The notes below the pieces were generated by a model. The model was not told the DNA's origin, ran no database searches, and saw only the letters and a program-made list of their open reading frames with translations. A stretch of 64,000 nucleotides of DNA from Deroplatys truncata (lineage: Eukaryota > Arthropoda > Insecta > Mantodea > Mantidae), in the NCBI GenBank assembly GCA_030765065.1, contig CM060987.1, positions 71,310,557-71,374,556 of the forward strand, written 5' to 3'. Every line of letters starts with the position of its first letter. Within the stretch, counting starts at the first letter, position 1. Position numbers and translations under genes: made by a program. Below, piece by piece: positions 13,110 to 25,749 of this stretch.

Positions 13110-15860
13110 ACATTTGCAAAATTATGCCACAATAAATGTTAATGGTTTAAGGAATCTAGTTACTCAGTTTGTTAAAACAGTTTCTGACAGCAATATGTAG
13201 GTATTGGATTTTTACAGGAGATTAACACCAGCCATTTAGACTTTTTATATGGTTATGATTATTAGGTGAATTAAAGTACTCATAACTAATTGTTTACAAA
13301 CATGGTTTATTGTGGACTGAATTTTACTGTCATCCTTCCGTCCGCATTCTATCTGCTATTTTCCGACGTGTCGTCATGGCCAATATTTGTGCCCCATCTG
13401 GTTTACATAGCAGAAAACGGAAAGAAGATTTATTTCGAGTAATCTAAATCCGCATCTAGGAAAAGGAGCTGAAATAATTTTGGGCGGTGATTTTAACTGT
13501 ACCCTTCATTTAAAAAGGTCAGAAAGGAGCACTCTAGTCACATGCTTACCTTTTTGATACAGCAATTTCAATTTCGGGACGTATCGGAATGTCTGAATCA
13601 TCAACGGACGGAGTTTACCTTTGTTAGGAATATGTCTGCATCTCGTTTAGACCGTCTCTACCTCACTCCTAATTTATGTCATGTTGTACACAACTCAAGT
13701 AGTACCACTTGCATTTATTGATCATTTTCTTATCAGCAGTTTAAAACAGCTTCCCACGTCTCGTGTTTTGGAACAGGATATTGGAAAATGAATTCTTCCT
13801 TATTAACTGACGAGGACGTATTGGGGCGTTTTCAGCAAAAATGGCAGTTATTGCAACGTAGTTTCTACAGGGCGATGCAAAAGACGGTGCGGTTGATGCA
13901 AACAGGAAAACTGGTCTTTCGGTCCTTTTTTCGTATCGAAGCGAAACTCCGAGCCAAGGAAAGGAGAAAAACGATGGAATTTTATTACTCTAATATGCAA
14001 AGCCTCTATGATAAACCACAGTCCGGCAGCATGGCGACTACAAAAATGCATGGCATCAAAGACCTGATCCTCCGCAAACAAAATATTTACTAGGAGCTCA
14101 TATTCGGAGTCGAACAGAGACTGTCACCGAGAAAGAAGTTCTTTTATCAATTAGTAAAGGAACGGAGACAGGGCGCTGGTAAACTAATATAGTTCTTAAC
14201 AGTAGGCGACCATGTCTACTCTACTAATACAGAAATTCTACAGCAGGTGGAGCAATTCTATAGACCTATTTTCGCAGCTGAAGAAACACTGAATGTTGCA
14301 GCATTGGAGGATTGATTCCATTAAAGACAGGATTCAGCCCTTGACAGATGACCCAAGAACAGGAATGCAAGAGATGATTGCTACTAAGGAACTGGAACAG
14401 GTTATTGCAGCAGCCCGTACCCAATCAGCACCTGGTCCTGATGGCACTGCATGTGCACTCTATCAGCGATGTTTTCCGATAATTAAAGATGACCTGTTAG
14501 CAGTTATGAGTGAACCTTTAACGTTAAGGATCTTGGCCGCACAGTTATGCCGATGGAATTATTCTTCAGGTGCCGGAGGTGAATTCAGTGAGGAGCTTAT
14601 CTGAATATCGTCCTATCACACTGCTCAACACAGACGAAGCTTTTATTACGTAAAATGCAACCATTATTTCATGCATAAGAGAGGTGCAGCCTGCTCTGTA
14701 TCCTGGCAGGAACATCCACCACACACTAGCAGCTCTAAGAGATGCAGTGTGGTATTACGAGACTGGTGGCACGCTGCAAGCTGCGTTAGTTACCTTGGAT
14801 TTTCAAAAGGCCTTTGATCGAACATCACACAAGTTCCTGTCATGACTTCCTGCAAAGATGCAATTTGCTCCTAAAGTGATACTGAATTTGTACACCGGTT
14901 CTAGATCATAAATGTTGTACAATGGTTTTCTCACTGACTACCTTCCTATAAGACAGGGCTGTCCTCTATGTTTCTGCTTTCCTTATTTTTGGGGCCTTTC
15001 ATAAGAGAAGTACATCGGCTTTTACCTGGTATACAAATATCTAGTTGTCCATTAGTGCCACGTGCCTACGCACATGATATTACTGTTGTAGTTCGTCCGA
15101 TCAAGACCGGCAGAAATTGGATGCTTGTGTCAACTTGGTTGCTCTCTGTGGTTTACAGCTAAATTACAACAAATCCAAAGTTTTGCCTTTTGGTAGTTGG
15201 GTTGGACGAGGGAGGTTTATGGTATGAAATTAGTACACTCCACTAAAGACACTTTGAAAGATCTCTTGCACGAATCCCCGAAGAGAATTTGTAATCAAAT
15301 AGACCAAAGGTTATTAGCGTCTGTGGTTTGTGAACCAGAACATTGTACCACATGTCCATCAGAAATATCCTCAGCGACCGTGGATAAGAACCTGGAAATA
15401 CTTTTAGATATTCTCACTCAGTACATCTTGGCAAGTTTCAGTTTATGAGGTTCTGATCGAGTTGCTGCCAACTATGGGTAGACAACAGCGATATGGTATT
15501 GCAATATATTATCTCTACAAGACTTGCCAGAGAACCGACAATGTTATTCATGCCGTTGGCTTCTGCAGAGACGCTGATGATCTCGGGAACCGGGTCAGCA
15601 ATGTCATTGCTCTTAAGGGGCATGTTAACCCGCCGACTACACTCCAATTGGCTACGCCCTCTGTCCTGTTGACGGCGGGATTCGGCTGTATGATAATGGG
15701 TACGATGCACTGGATACTCACTACCACTGATATCACCCTAATATTTGAAGACTCTGGTTTACGACAGTATCTTAGGGAGCAAAGATGGATATGTCTCCAG
15801 GAAGCATGCCTAAGGCCTCCAATATGGAAGATAATCTTCTGGCTTCAAGCACCTCCACTG
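13110..15860 (+). pseudogene. LINE ORF2: AP-endonuclease and reverse transcriptase, degenerate
   Basis: Motifs appear in family order across shifting frames. The endonuclease part has ATINVNGLRN (13126), ICAPSGLHSRKRK (13384), ILGGDFNC (13476-13500) and SRLDRLY (13641). The reverse transcriptase part has FYRPIFAAEE (14255), SAPGPDG (14426), YRPITLLNT (14609), LVTLDFQKAFDR (14785-14820), IRQGCPL (14947) and AYAHDIT (15064-15084), then LNYNKSKVLPFG (15160). The catalytic YADD-type box has its first Asp replaced by His. There are many stops and frameshifts. The order and wording of the motifs resemble the L1/Tx1 group, but the clade call is tentative. No RNase H domain was seen. The 3' limit near 15860 is approximate and no poly-A tail or target-site duplication was identified. 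Confidence 0.85.
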
Positions 15861-16242
15861 TAGGCTTTTGCTCGAAAACAAAGGGGGAAATGTAGCATGA
15901 TAAAACCTGAATTCGGATTTGTGTGAAATGTCGTTTAATAGTGTTTTTCCACATGTAAAAGTGTGTAATAAGTTGAATTAAAAATAAAAGGTTACTGTGG
16001 CGCCCTTTTCATAGAATTGGAGGAGTTGAAAGTTTCCACGCCGACCATTTAGTCACTAGTGTTTGCTCTCCCATATCTTGACCCCCAATAGAGCCACTAT
16101 AATGTTCTTAATTTTCCATGTCTATTATAGGTAGAGGAGTTAACAGGACCAATGAACGGTACTCTAGAATTAAGTGTGTCTTATTAATTTGTGATTTCAT
16201 ACTTATTGGAGATTAATAAACTCGTAAATTCAAACAACTGGC
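15861..16242. other. non-coding, possible LINE 3' flank
   Basis: AT-rich stretch following the ORF2 remnant. No clear poly-A tail or repeat was seen. Confidence 0.4.
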
Positions 16243-16400
16243 CGTGCATGATGGGCAATTGGTTGATGCCCCCTGCCGTAGTTATTTCAAGCGGGTAGCG
16301 CCTATAGCCCGCATTCGGGAGGTCTCGATTTCAAATCTGTTTCGGGCCTTTTTATGGTTAAAAAAGGCACGACTCAAGAGTTGCATCACTCGTATGAAAT
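16243..16400 (+). repeat. degenerate tRNA-derived SINE (relative of the 38.5 kb SINE)
   Basis: Carries AGCGGGTAGCGCC, AGCCCGCATTCGGGAGGTC and GATTTCAAATCTG. These correspond to the AAGCGGAATGGCTCAGG, GGCCCGCATTCGGGTGGTC and GGTTCGATTCCCG parts of the intact SINE at 38492. The body diverges soon after, and the copy is old and partial. Confidence 0.5.
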
Positions 16401-17009
16401 CAATGGTAATAATATATATTAAAGCATAGCTTTCCCCCACTTCTCAACAGATTATTCAAGCAGATGGTACGAAGGAGACTAGAACTAAGGTCATTTGTCT
16501 GGCATAACCGATATGTGTGCAGCCGTAAAGTTTAAAGCCTCGCTTTAGGGGGAAACATAATCACGGCCTCAGATTTTTTTAAAATTTAATTTATACAGGT
16601 ATAACAAACACCTATTGCAGTTGCATGTTCACAATTTTAACATAGTGATGACATGAAATCTATGATGATGCCTCATAATACTGGCAGAAAATCGCAATAA
16701 TGTCTTTTTTTAAATAGGCTGTCTTAGTGTGGCCCTGACATGGGACAAACCATTCTTTTTTTTGGGGGTGACCTGGATAAGGCTGTTTTCCCTATGGATT
16801 AAAACACACGTGCATGTTGTATTTTAAATAGGTTGTTATGCGTTCAACCTTAAACTATGCAAGGCGCAGTAGTGATTGTTAAATCGGATTTTTTGAGAAG
16901 CACACCTAATTATTTGAGGAATACTGGCAGTGCAGACTTAAAAACTGTACTAACTAAGAGTGCAAGTTTTCAACTTCTTTTTACATTGTCTTATTACTGC
17001 TTACCCAAA
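16401..17009. other. non-coding, no recognisable feature
   Basis: AT-rich spacer between a decayed SINE and a fragment of the dispersed repeat. No motif was recognised. Confidence 0.4.
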
Positions 17010-17320
17010 GTCGGGTAAATGCCAAACCTGGTATTTAAGTCGCAAGGAATGCGACAAGACTATTTTCAATTGTTTAAATGAAAAATGCTCGTAATTTTTT
17101 ATATTCTCAAACATTAACCTGTGAAGTGTCTACATTCTAAATGAATGCTATATAACTTGTAAACCATTAGAAATAGACAAAAGCTTGGTAAGCTTTATTT
17201 TCTCTACAACGTACCTAACATTCCTTCCAAGAATTGCTTGTCGAGCTTTCAGCGGAAATGTATGGTTTGATGCTCTCTGAATCCAAATGTTTAAAAATTT
17301 GTTTTAAAACTTACGAACTT
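17010..17320 (+). repeat. CTTTCTCTAC-family repeat, copy D (two fragments)
   Basis: The first fragment (about 17010-17195) matches the internal family part, with GTAAATGCCAAACCTGGTATTTAAG, then TAACTTGTAAACCATTAGAAATAGACAAAA. The second (about 17199-17320) matches the family start, TTTTCTCTACAACGTACC and TTTCAGCGGAAATGTATGGTTTGA. The order is rearranged: 5' sequence lies after internal sequence. It is therefore either two insertions or a broken tandem pair. Confidence 0.55.
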
Positions 17321-18877
17321 TCTCAAATCACTTGAAAGCATCTGTCTAGAAGGCAAATATGTGTTTGTTTATAACATTGTATATAATAATGCTGTTTCGC
17401 AGCTGGTTACAATTCTTTTAATTTTTGTTTCAGGTAAGTGCGGAGATTCTGCCATACACATCTTTGTTTACTGTTCATTTTGGTGAGTAATTAATTGTAT
17501 GTTTACTGTCACATGACTTTTGTAATAGTTAATCTTGTTAGAGTTTTGATTTAATTAGACTGTTTCAGAAATAATGATGAAGTAAACGATATAACAGATA
17601 TTAGTAAGTGTAGTAATAAATAATTATACTCGCTTTCAAATAAAAGTTCTGCTAATTGAAAAACAAATCAGCATTGCGGTAACTAGTTAATTCAAACAGC
17701 GCAAATGAGAGGATGCATCTCCGTAGAGAAGCTAACAGAAACATCCGAGTTCTACAGAAACGTAAACGCACATTATTTTGAATGAAAGGTAACTGTATTT
17801 TAATTAAAGATGGAATAAACATTTTAAAATTCCAGTTTTGGGGAACACAAATGCAACCACTAAGCAGAGCTATGATCGTCTTATGCATATATATTTACAA
17901 GACATAGTCTAGGGAAGCGATCGAACATAACGCGGCCAAACTTGCTCAGAGATTTGCACTGTTATTCGCTTTTGATCCGGATTCAGCAGCCTTGACACCC
18001 GTAGTGTAGATACTTTTTCCAAGTTCAATCCTATCAAGCACACGTTCCCCCGAAATGCCTAGAGCTTATAGTGACTTCAGACATCTTCATTCAGCAATCC
18101 TGCAGAACCATGTCATACACTTATTGATTCCTGTTGGAGCTTGTTTCGGTCTTCCGCTGCGTGCTTTATCTTGAGCTTTCACGGCTGCGTTTAACTCCAT
18201 GGTCCACTTGGAAATGAGTGTACAGAGTTCTCTTCCTAGAGTGTATGTCATATCGGTAAGGAGTTTTGTTGCATTTATACCCTTCCTTACAAGTACTAAA
18301 TGCCATATGAAGTTAAATAGTTGCCATGTTTCTCATATACACACCTTTGCACTATAATAAATAGCTATTGCTACTAGGATATTTGACCAATCTCTGTTGT
18401 AAAAACATTTCCATGAATATTTTGAAAACAAAACTGCTTTAAAAAGGCTGCTGCAAACTTTTCAGACGACCCTCATAATACAACATGTAATGAACAGTAT
18501 GGTCGAGCACATTTTAAAGCACGCTATTCTAGTTGAGTGACTACTGTAATATACTGCATTATTTGCAGAAACGAATTTTCATGCATTTATTTCAAAGTAA
18601 GGAGTTGGGATTATTCCTAAGGAGGGGCAGGTAGTCATACTTCGCCATACTCTGCAACTTTCTCCCTCTTGGATGACACGCAGTTTTCCCTCCTTTCTGT
18701 AGGTATTTAAGTGGCAGAAAGCGCAGCTTTGCTCTCGTTATTGCATTCCTGCGGAGATAATTCTCTCACTCACTCTCTCCCTTTCCATTCTCCTTCCCAC
18801 TCTGCCTCTTTCTCCTTTTTCTTCTCTTCCCTCTCTTGGTGCGCAAAGCACATGTCATGTAATGTTTAGAAAATCGT
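17321..18877. other. non-coding; CT-rich block at 18750-18840
   Basis: AT-rich spacer with no coding match. A pyrimidine-rich block (CTCTC, CTTCC) lies at about 18750-18840, immediately upstream of the second member of a dispersed repeat pair. Confidence 0.4.
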
Positions 18878-18995
18878 AAATAAACTACGTTTTTTCTGGG
18901 GTGTAATAGAAATTAAAACATAAGTAACAGCTTTAATAGCACATAAAATTTGTAGATATTCCTTATGGTTGTGCGAGCAGCAATACTGTTCTCGT
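18878..18995 (+). repeat. dispersed repeat pair, member 2
   Basis: Aligns by eye with 9306-9424 over about 120 bp (ATTAAAACATAAGTAACAG, AATTTGTAGATATTCCTTATG). Both copies follow a CT-rich stretch, which suggests that the repeat unit may extend upstream. Confidence 0.45.
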
Positions 18996-19014
18996 AGTAT
19001 CTGGTTTACGTGCA

Positions 19015-19016
<2 letters not shown>

Positions 19017-19049
<33 letters not shown>
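19017..19049 (+). repeat. (AAT)n microsatellite
   Basis: About 11 units of AAT, uninterrupted. Confidence 0.95.
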
Positions 19050-20199
19050 TAACTTCTTATATGTCCATTCTACTGAAAGTGTATAAATAACAAAATTTTA
19101 ATTAACATGTTGCTTATAAACTTCACTTAAGTAGTATTTTTCGAACTAGCCGTGGCCCCCCCCCCCTCACGTTTGGATATTAAGATGTCATGTAGTCTAT
19201 TCTTAAGCGAGAGCTAAGGTATGTTATATAGTAAGCTTCATAGTAACAGATTCAATAGAAAAGTAAACGTCGAAACGCAAGCAATTTAAAACGGAAATTT
19301 TGGCTTCAAGCCCTTTACTAGTTAAGATGAATTATAACTCCAAAATAGAAATTTACAATGGACGTTTTTGTTAATGTTATTATATGCAGAGACGCCTCTT
19401 TGAAGGAATGAAGCCGACAGTGAATGGACTTTTTTTACGTAAATGAATAGAGGTGGAAGCCACCAACATAGGTGGGATTCACTTTTTCACTAGTAAACCA
19501 AAAAATTAATTTAAGGGCACCTTGTAGTCAAACATTCATTGACGCATGAATAATTAATCAGTATTTTAAGTGAATATCACCTGAACCATCCATGATTTTT
19601 TTCACTGCAAATTCTACACCACTTGGGGAAGAAAATAAGTTAAAATGCATAGAGTAGGTGGGAAGAGTATGACCAAGTAAAATAGTGCATAGAAATAAAA
19701 AAAATTAGGTTGCCGAAGTTGATTTAGATATCGCTATTTAAGCAACCATGTGTTCTAACTAGTCTAAACTTATTTTGTACCCTAAAACAGCTTTTTTGGC
19801 AATGAGTGGATTAGTTTTTCAGTATTGTAAATTTTTAGTAAATATATAATTTCAAAATTTTAGCTCAATTTTTCAAGTCCGTTGCATATTTTGAAAATTT
19901 AATACAAACATGTTCTTGAGACTTCTGTTTTACCAAATAGTTTCGGCCCTGATGGTTCAAATTTAGCTTGTTCTATGTTGTTTTCAAATATATCTTTAGT
20001 CTTCTTGAATTTAAAGTAGCCTTTGGTGCTTATCAGATATTTATAACAACATTTGACGCGTTTTAAGTTCAATCACAGAATGCCCTTACTCTTTTACACT
20101 TTCTCCAGAATAAACTTAATCAGTGCACTATAATTATCATCGTGGTGGGAAACATCACTATCTCACTCAGGTTCCAATATCAGGAAACCTAGATATTTT
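19050..20199. other. non-coding, no recognisable feature
   Basis: AT-rich spacer ending at the target site of the SINE at 20213. A C homopolymer of about 10 lies near 19157. Confidence 0.4.
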
Positions 20200-20517
20200 A
20201 GTTTTACGCTCTAAAAATTGAGTTTTATTTGTGGACACTCTTTAACTGCCTGTGGTCCTTAGCGCCCCATTCTATATTGAGTGTAAAAGACTGGTAACTT
20301 TGCTCAGAGGCCTCTTTATCAGGCTTGAGGTTCTTTTACGTGTCGTAAATCCACGACACGGGACCACCGGCTTTAGTTCCCTTTCGAAGGAAGCCATGCT
20401 AAGGATTTTTACGCCCGAAAAGAATCTATTGCCCTCCGCCTGTTTGAACCCGCGACTTCGGGAACTAGAGGCTAGCATGGTACCCCTGGACCACGGAGGA
20501 CGACAGTTTTACGTTCT
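20200..20517 (-). repeat. tRNA-derived SINE, family S1, complete with target-site duplication
   Basis: The element spans 20213-20504 on the minus strand. It opens TCGTCCTCCGTGGTCCAGGG, has the B box GTCGCGGGTTCAAAC, and has a body with CTTCGAAAGGGAAC, CCGGTGGTCCCGTGTCGTGG and TTTACGACACGTAAAAG. It ends in CACAAATAAAACTCAATT. Flanks AGTTTTACGCTCT (20200-20212) and AGTTTTACGTTCT (20505-20517) are a 13-bp target-site duplication with one mismatch, so it moved as a unit by retroposition. Confidence 0.88.
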
Positions 20518-22952
20518 GTAGGAGTCTTTCGACTAGCGCTTTCTGAGGGTTGTTTAGTAGATATGCGTAAGACTGACGTCACCGTTTTATCTGTGGTTTT
20601 CTTTCCCCCAAGAATATCTGCCGGAGCAATTTTTCCCCGAGTTGTATTGTAAGTGATATAGGACTAGTGATTATTGCGTAATTGTTCCTTTTCGTCTTAA
20701 CAGAATTTCCATAATGCCTCTTACAAACGAAGTTATACACTCTTTATCTGAAAAAGGAAATATTGCTGAACGGCCATATGTGTGATATATTTATTACATT
20801 ACTGGGTGGAATAACTTCAAGTAAGCTCCTTCTAAGAGTGCACCTATTTCATAAATTGAAATTGACTGGCCTGGATAAACGCGTCTATCTTAGTGGCTGA
20901 AGTGGTTTGTGATAGAAGAATTATTCCATTTTCTACGAAATGTAATTCAACAGTGATGTGTGATTCGTGTTTATCTGTTAACAAAACAGCTGGGAACATT
21001 TTTCTTAATCAGGAAAAACGCTTAAAGCGCCTCAAGATTTGTAAAAAAAATAAGGACAAAGCAAAAAAAGGGGTGCATTGCACCACACAAACTTCAGAAC
21101 AGTACCACGTATTCCTGGAGGACTTCCAGTGAGCTGTGTCTTGAAATGCACTCTAGGGAAGATAATAGTTCTGTTCAATTTTGCTGTTCAACAACAGGTA
21201 ATCTTTCAATTTCCATTCATCTTTCATGAAAACTTCATTTACAGCATAGTTTGCTCTTGCTCTTTTTTTAATATCTTCGTGAGGCGTAAGCGGAATCTCA
21301 ATTCTTTTTGCTGCCTTCCAAGTGGTCAAACCTTTAACAAACTAATTAGTATTTTGCATCACAGTATCCGAGACATTTTCTATTGCACGAAATTCTCCCT
21401 TTCCCTTGGCAATTTCCATCTGAAAGCATTAACAGACCCATTTAGGGAAAGCAGACCAAGAAAATTGATTATAATGAGCACATGGCATGTGATGCATAAT
21501 AGGCTAATGCACCTCAGCGTAAAATGTAAACAATACGGTTTAAGTTTTGGGGGGGGGATGTTTAAAACATCCTTAGTATTGTGCAGTACATTTATTTGCA
21601 TTAAAATCTATTTTATCCTATGAAAAAGTTAAAATATATTTAGTCACAAAATATTTCTTTCAGCCGTGTAATAACGAACATTTTACCGGAATTAAAGTTT
21701 CTTAAACACAGCAAACCAGCTGAAAACTAAGTTTCTTCCTGTAGGCATGCATATCATTTTCTAAAATCTTTAGTGACCACTGCGTCACTGTACGTTTTGG
21801 CTGTGTTGTGTGATAACCATTGCGATATTCTGATAATAAAATAATGTTGCCAGTGTTAGTGTTGCTTGAGTGCAAGATTCCTACCTGAAATAATCACCGT
21901 GTTGGTTGTTCTTAAATACAGCACTTCTTTAAAATGTAACACTCCAGCGTAAGGCGAGTTTGATCAGTAAGGTGGTTTTAGATGGAAGTTAATTTACTTC
22001 TCTCGTGTTTACGAACGCTATATTTGGTTCGGTAGGAGGAATTAAGTTTGTTAGTCCCCAAGGTGTGAAGATTTCGTGTACATAACGCCATGTTGCGCTC
22101 ACGTGTGATGAAAGCTGCGGGATGTGTGGGACAGAACGGTCCAGAAGGCGGACGTCATCTCTGGATGGGCTCTAAGCTATAAATGCATGAATTGAAAGCC
22201 GCAAGTCTAAACTCCTTCAAGGGTGAAAGGGATGGATTGAATGGAAAGGGGAGACGAGGTCAAAGGTAATGGGATGGTAAAAGAAGCTGGCTACCATCTA
22301 AATTCGAATCCATCTCGGCATGAGTGACCTAAATTGGTTCTTTCCGTTTGGGGACTTGGTATCTCCTGCTTCTTGATTTTCTCAGCGTTTTCCTTTGAAA
22401 TGGTTTTCGGTATATTCCAAGAAGTTTCGCTCCCAAGGGCTTCGCAATGCAAATGTTCGCTTTCCTTTGTGTGTACCTTCGCTTATTAGGTATAGTTCTG
22501 TGGGTGGGAAATCAGAATATATTGGTAGCTTCTGTTTCTTTAACTATTATTTAACTTGTTTCTGGACATTGATGCAAACTTCCTTACAGTTATTACATTA
22601 TTGTGTGCCCAGGAAAGAAAAACCAGGACTCTTGAAATATCTGATGATAAAAGAGAGTATACAGGGTGTAACGTGTAATTGCAGCTTTTGTTTAAATCAT
22701 TTCAATAGCTTTCCCCTTCGATGCATGATTTATAAACATTAAAAGTACAAGTACTAACCAAGTTCTTAACATTTCATCTTATCGTGTAGTGGCATATCGG
22801 GTGGAAGGGTGTAGCTGTCGTCCTCTTAGCTGATAACTGCATGTGTAGAAATGAATGAAAGATTACCGCGTCATTTTAGCCTTTGAGCTCTGTTTTCAAC
22901 AGCGGAGGGAAAAATGGAAAGCCCCCCCCCAAAAAAAAAAATCCAAATATTT
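20518..22952. other. non-coding; one long chance frame
   Basis: The longest open stretch (about 21078-21623) has no ATG near its start, no domain and a low-complexity hydrophobic composition. I read it as chance. A run of G lies at 21549-21557, and C and A runs lie at 22922-22940. Confidence 0.4.
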
Positions 22953-23780
22953 GTTGTGTTACAGTCAATGACTTCGTTCTCTGTCGTCTATTACTGGGTA
23001 TAAAAATTAATCAAGTTTATTTTCCTGTCTACTTCATTTTAATCGGAATAAAGCTTTACGGAAAGCCTTTACTCATTTCATTATGTATACAAAGGAAATA
23101 GTGATAGTTAAATGCTTTAGAACTGGGCGCTTTACGCTGGCCTTACAATTTCGTATTCTTTGCATCACAACGCGAGAAAGAGCTAAAAATCAACAGGACT
23201 TAGGAAGAACGGCTAAGCATTGAACAAATCAACCCATTAATTACGGATATTTCGGAAATGGCTGTTGACACAGAAAAGAAAGTGGTTGGAAATAAATTGT
23301 GTGTGTTAAAAAGATTCTACATTTTTTGTGAAGTGCGTTTTCGTCTTTCGCTTAACGTTTACCAGGTTATGCAAGATTATACAAAATCCCTTCCGAATGA
23401 AGACTTCAAAGGCTCTTCCCAGAAAATTCAAGATACCTATACATTTTGTTTGTCATGTAAATATCTTCAATATACGATATTTTAATAAAAAAAAGAAACG
23501 TTAGCCAGTTTTTAGAAAATCAAAAATATATAAAACTACTCCAGTAAAGGGTAGTTTGGGGTGGGGCAATTTTTTGGAAAATTTTCGTGTCGCATCTTTG
23601 TGAGATTCTGTACTTAAATACCATGTTCGATGTTTATCCGTTTTTAAGTTGTGCTGTTCACACCGACACAGATTTTTTCTAAAAATGTTTTTTTTTTTTT
23701 TTTTTTTTTGTATTCAGGTGCCTCAAATCATGTATTTACGCTGAAATCTCGCTATTCGAACAGGGTACATAGTAAAAATT
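22953..23780 (-). repeat. CTTTCTCTAC-family repeat, copy E
   Basis: Reverse-oriented copy. The left end TTGTGTTACAGTCAATGACTT is the complement of the family 3' end, and the right end CAGGGTACATAGTAAAAATT corresponds to the 5' end. Internal landmarks include AAAGGGTAGTTTGGGGTGGGG and GTCGCATCTTTGTGAGA. A poly-T tract of about 22 (23688-23709) sits at the position where other copies carry GT, CA or GA microsatellites. A SINE abuts its right end. Confidence 0.75.
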
Positions 23781-24018
23781 AAATTGAGTTTTATTTATGG
23801 ACGCTATTTAACTACTGTGTTCCTTAGCGTCCCATTCTATAGAAGCCGTCAAAGATAAGAAATTTTGCTCAGAGGCCTCTTTATCTGGCGTGAGGTTCTT
23901 TTATGTGCCGTAAATCTACGGCAGGGACCGCCGGCTTTTCTTTCCTTCTGAAGGATGGGTTTGGACCCACGACCTCGGGAACTAGAGGCTAGAAGGTACC
24001 CCTTGACCACGGAGGACG
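23781..24018 (-). repeat. tRNA-derived SINE, family S1, shortened copy
   Basis: Minus-strand copy ending GTACGTCCTCCGTGGTCAAGG at the tRNA-like end, with the AATAAAACTCAATTTAAT tail at 23781. It lacks about 40 bp between the promoter part and the CCTTCAGAAGGA body motif that the 20213 copy keeps. It lies directly against the 5' end of repeat copy E. Confidence 0.8.
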
Positions 24019-24371
24019 TACGAGGTTTGTGGTAGTTTGTTTTCGTGACACCCTAATCGTAATATGGAGCAATGAAGATAAGTCCCATTGAAGTATGGCA
24101 GAACAGCAGCGTTTCTCCAATTTTTGTTTTGTATAGATTATACGCGGACATTTTGGGCGTGACTAAAATTTTACGTCTTTTGTTACAGCTTCAAATAAAA
24201 GTAAGATCTGGCTCTTTTTAGTTTCGACTATTAAATCTTTCAATGCAATTTAATTTTGCAAGTTTGCTTCATTGTAACGCTGTAGATCGTGGAGATAAAA
24301 CGCTATTTCTTTTTTGTTGCTGTTGTTGTTTTCTTTGAATACTTCGGTAAGTACTTACCGTTTGCTTTTTA
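24019..24371. other. non-coding spacer
   Basis: AT-rich, with a T-rich block near 24310-24330 (TTTTTTGTTGCTGTTGTTG). Nothing else was seen. Confidence 0.4.
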
Positions 24372-24820
24372 GTTTCTTACTGTTTACCTATAATAAGCTG
24401 AAGTATTGCATTCCACCGAAAATCTCTATACCGAGGTTCCACCGGAAGTTGACACATTGATACTCCCTGAATGCGTGCACATGTGCGCGTGAGCAGCGTA
24501 ACTCAAAAACTAAAAGTAGTTTAATTACTAAACTTGGTGCTCCAAGTTCAAGCACCTTCCAGATTTTTCAACAAAATTCCCTCAACACGAACTACCCTTT
24601 AAATAGGAATTTTTTTGGAAAGTTTTGTTTTTCCCAAATTTTGATTAAAATACCATATGTGTAAGATATTTTCATGGCGGCTGAAATGTATGTCTTTAAT
24701 TTTCTGGAAATAGGCTCAGAAGTTCTTTTGATTTTAAATGGTTTGAATAATTGCTAAACCGTAAGAAATAGACAAAATCACTACAAATAACTCATAGAAC
24801 TCGTTGAAGCGCATAATTTA

Positions 24821-24855
<35 letters not shown>

Positions 24856-25160
24856 TGAATTTTTAAGTTAAACATTTCCTTTGAGTAGTTTGAATTTTCG
24901 AATATTTAAACTTTTCGCAACTGGGAAGTCATTTTTTTATTCCTTTTCCCTCATGGTCATGCAAAGAGCACTGAATTTCAGTGCTATCACATAATGCCAT
25001 TCCTTTTCAAAATTGACTATCGCTGTATCGAACAAGGAAATGTGTAAATGCGAATTGAAAGTTTATCTGGATTAACACTTAGAATAATAAACAATAGTAA
25101 GAATAATTTGTAAAAAAAGGGGGGGGCTGTGAGTCATGTGAATGCAACACAATATTTTAT
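24372..25160 (+). repeat. CTTTCTCTAC-family repeat, copy F
   Basis: Diverged but near full length. It contains TTGCATTCCACCGAAAATC, GAGCAGCGTAACTCAAAAAC, GAACTACCCTTTAAATAGG, ATTTTCTGGAAATAGGC and GTCATGTGAATGCAACACAA in the family order. The 5' inverted-repeat block is eroded. An AAT microsatellite has grown inside it. Confidence 0.75.
24823..24855 (+). repeat. (AAT)n microsatellite
   Basis: About 11 units lying inside repeat copy F, after ACGCATAATTTATG-type family sequence. Confidence 0.95.
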
Positions 25161-25749
25161 GTATGTGACAAAAACTACTGTACAGCTTAAGAGAAAGTAA
25201 ATGAGCAACAGACAGAGAAAACTTCAGAAGCATTCGTTGATGCTGGGTTCACTATACGCGACTTAATACCACCCTACGTTTATTTCAAAACTATGCGATA
25301 AGTAGGAAGATGCCTTTGGTTGTATGCATGGTAACCGAGCGGTGAAATGTGTGTGTCTCGTAATTGGAATAACCTGGGTTGATTCTTTGGTGTTCTTTAT
25401 TATTTAAATTCAAATTTGTTAAATGTATGGCAATACCCTACGTTTTCCATGCATGAGATATTTATTAATTTTAAGACATAAATGATAAAAGCACAAATTA
25501 CTTCTTGTTTTCAAAATAAATGCCATATTAGTAAGAATTCTAAATTGAAAACCTAAACCAAATATTTAATTGGCTTAATATTGAATGCGCAAACTCTTTC
25601 ATTCTTCAGTTATGAATGGACGCTGGCGGGATCATGCGTGCGCATTTCATAGTCTAGGCCTAGAGTTCTGCATATATTGGCAAGTATACTGATTTTTGCT
25701 ATAGCTGAACACAAATTTAAAGACTAAGCTATAAGAAGATCTCTTCTTA
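25161..25749 (+). repeat. spacer with a tRNA-like SINE head at 25327-25399
   Basis: At 25327 an A-box-like GGTAACCGAGCGGTG is followed about 45 nt later by a B-box-like CCTGGGTTGATTCTTTGG. The pair fits a decayed tRNA-derived SINE on the plus strand. The rest of the stretch is featureless AT-rich DNA that may contain the 5' end of the Tc1 element that follows. Confidence 0.35.

Noticed and set aside
20893-21132. Small basic frame with a CDSC motif and a Lys-rich tail
   Set aside because: It looked briefly like a THAP or transposase fragment, but no second family motif supports it and the start is not ATG.
21078-21623. 181-codon open frame on the plus strand
   Set aside because: No ATG near the beginning, no domain, no splice sites and a composition like random AT-rich DNA. 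Frames of this size are not surprising in 64 kb.
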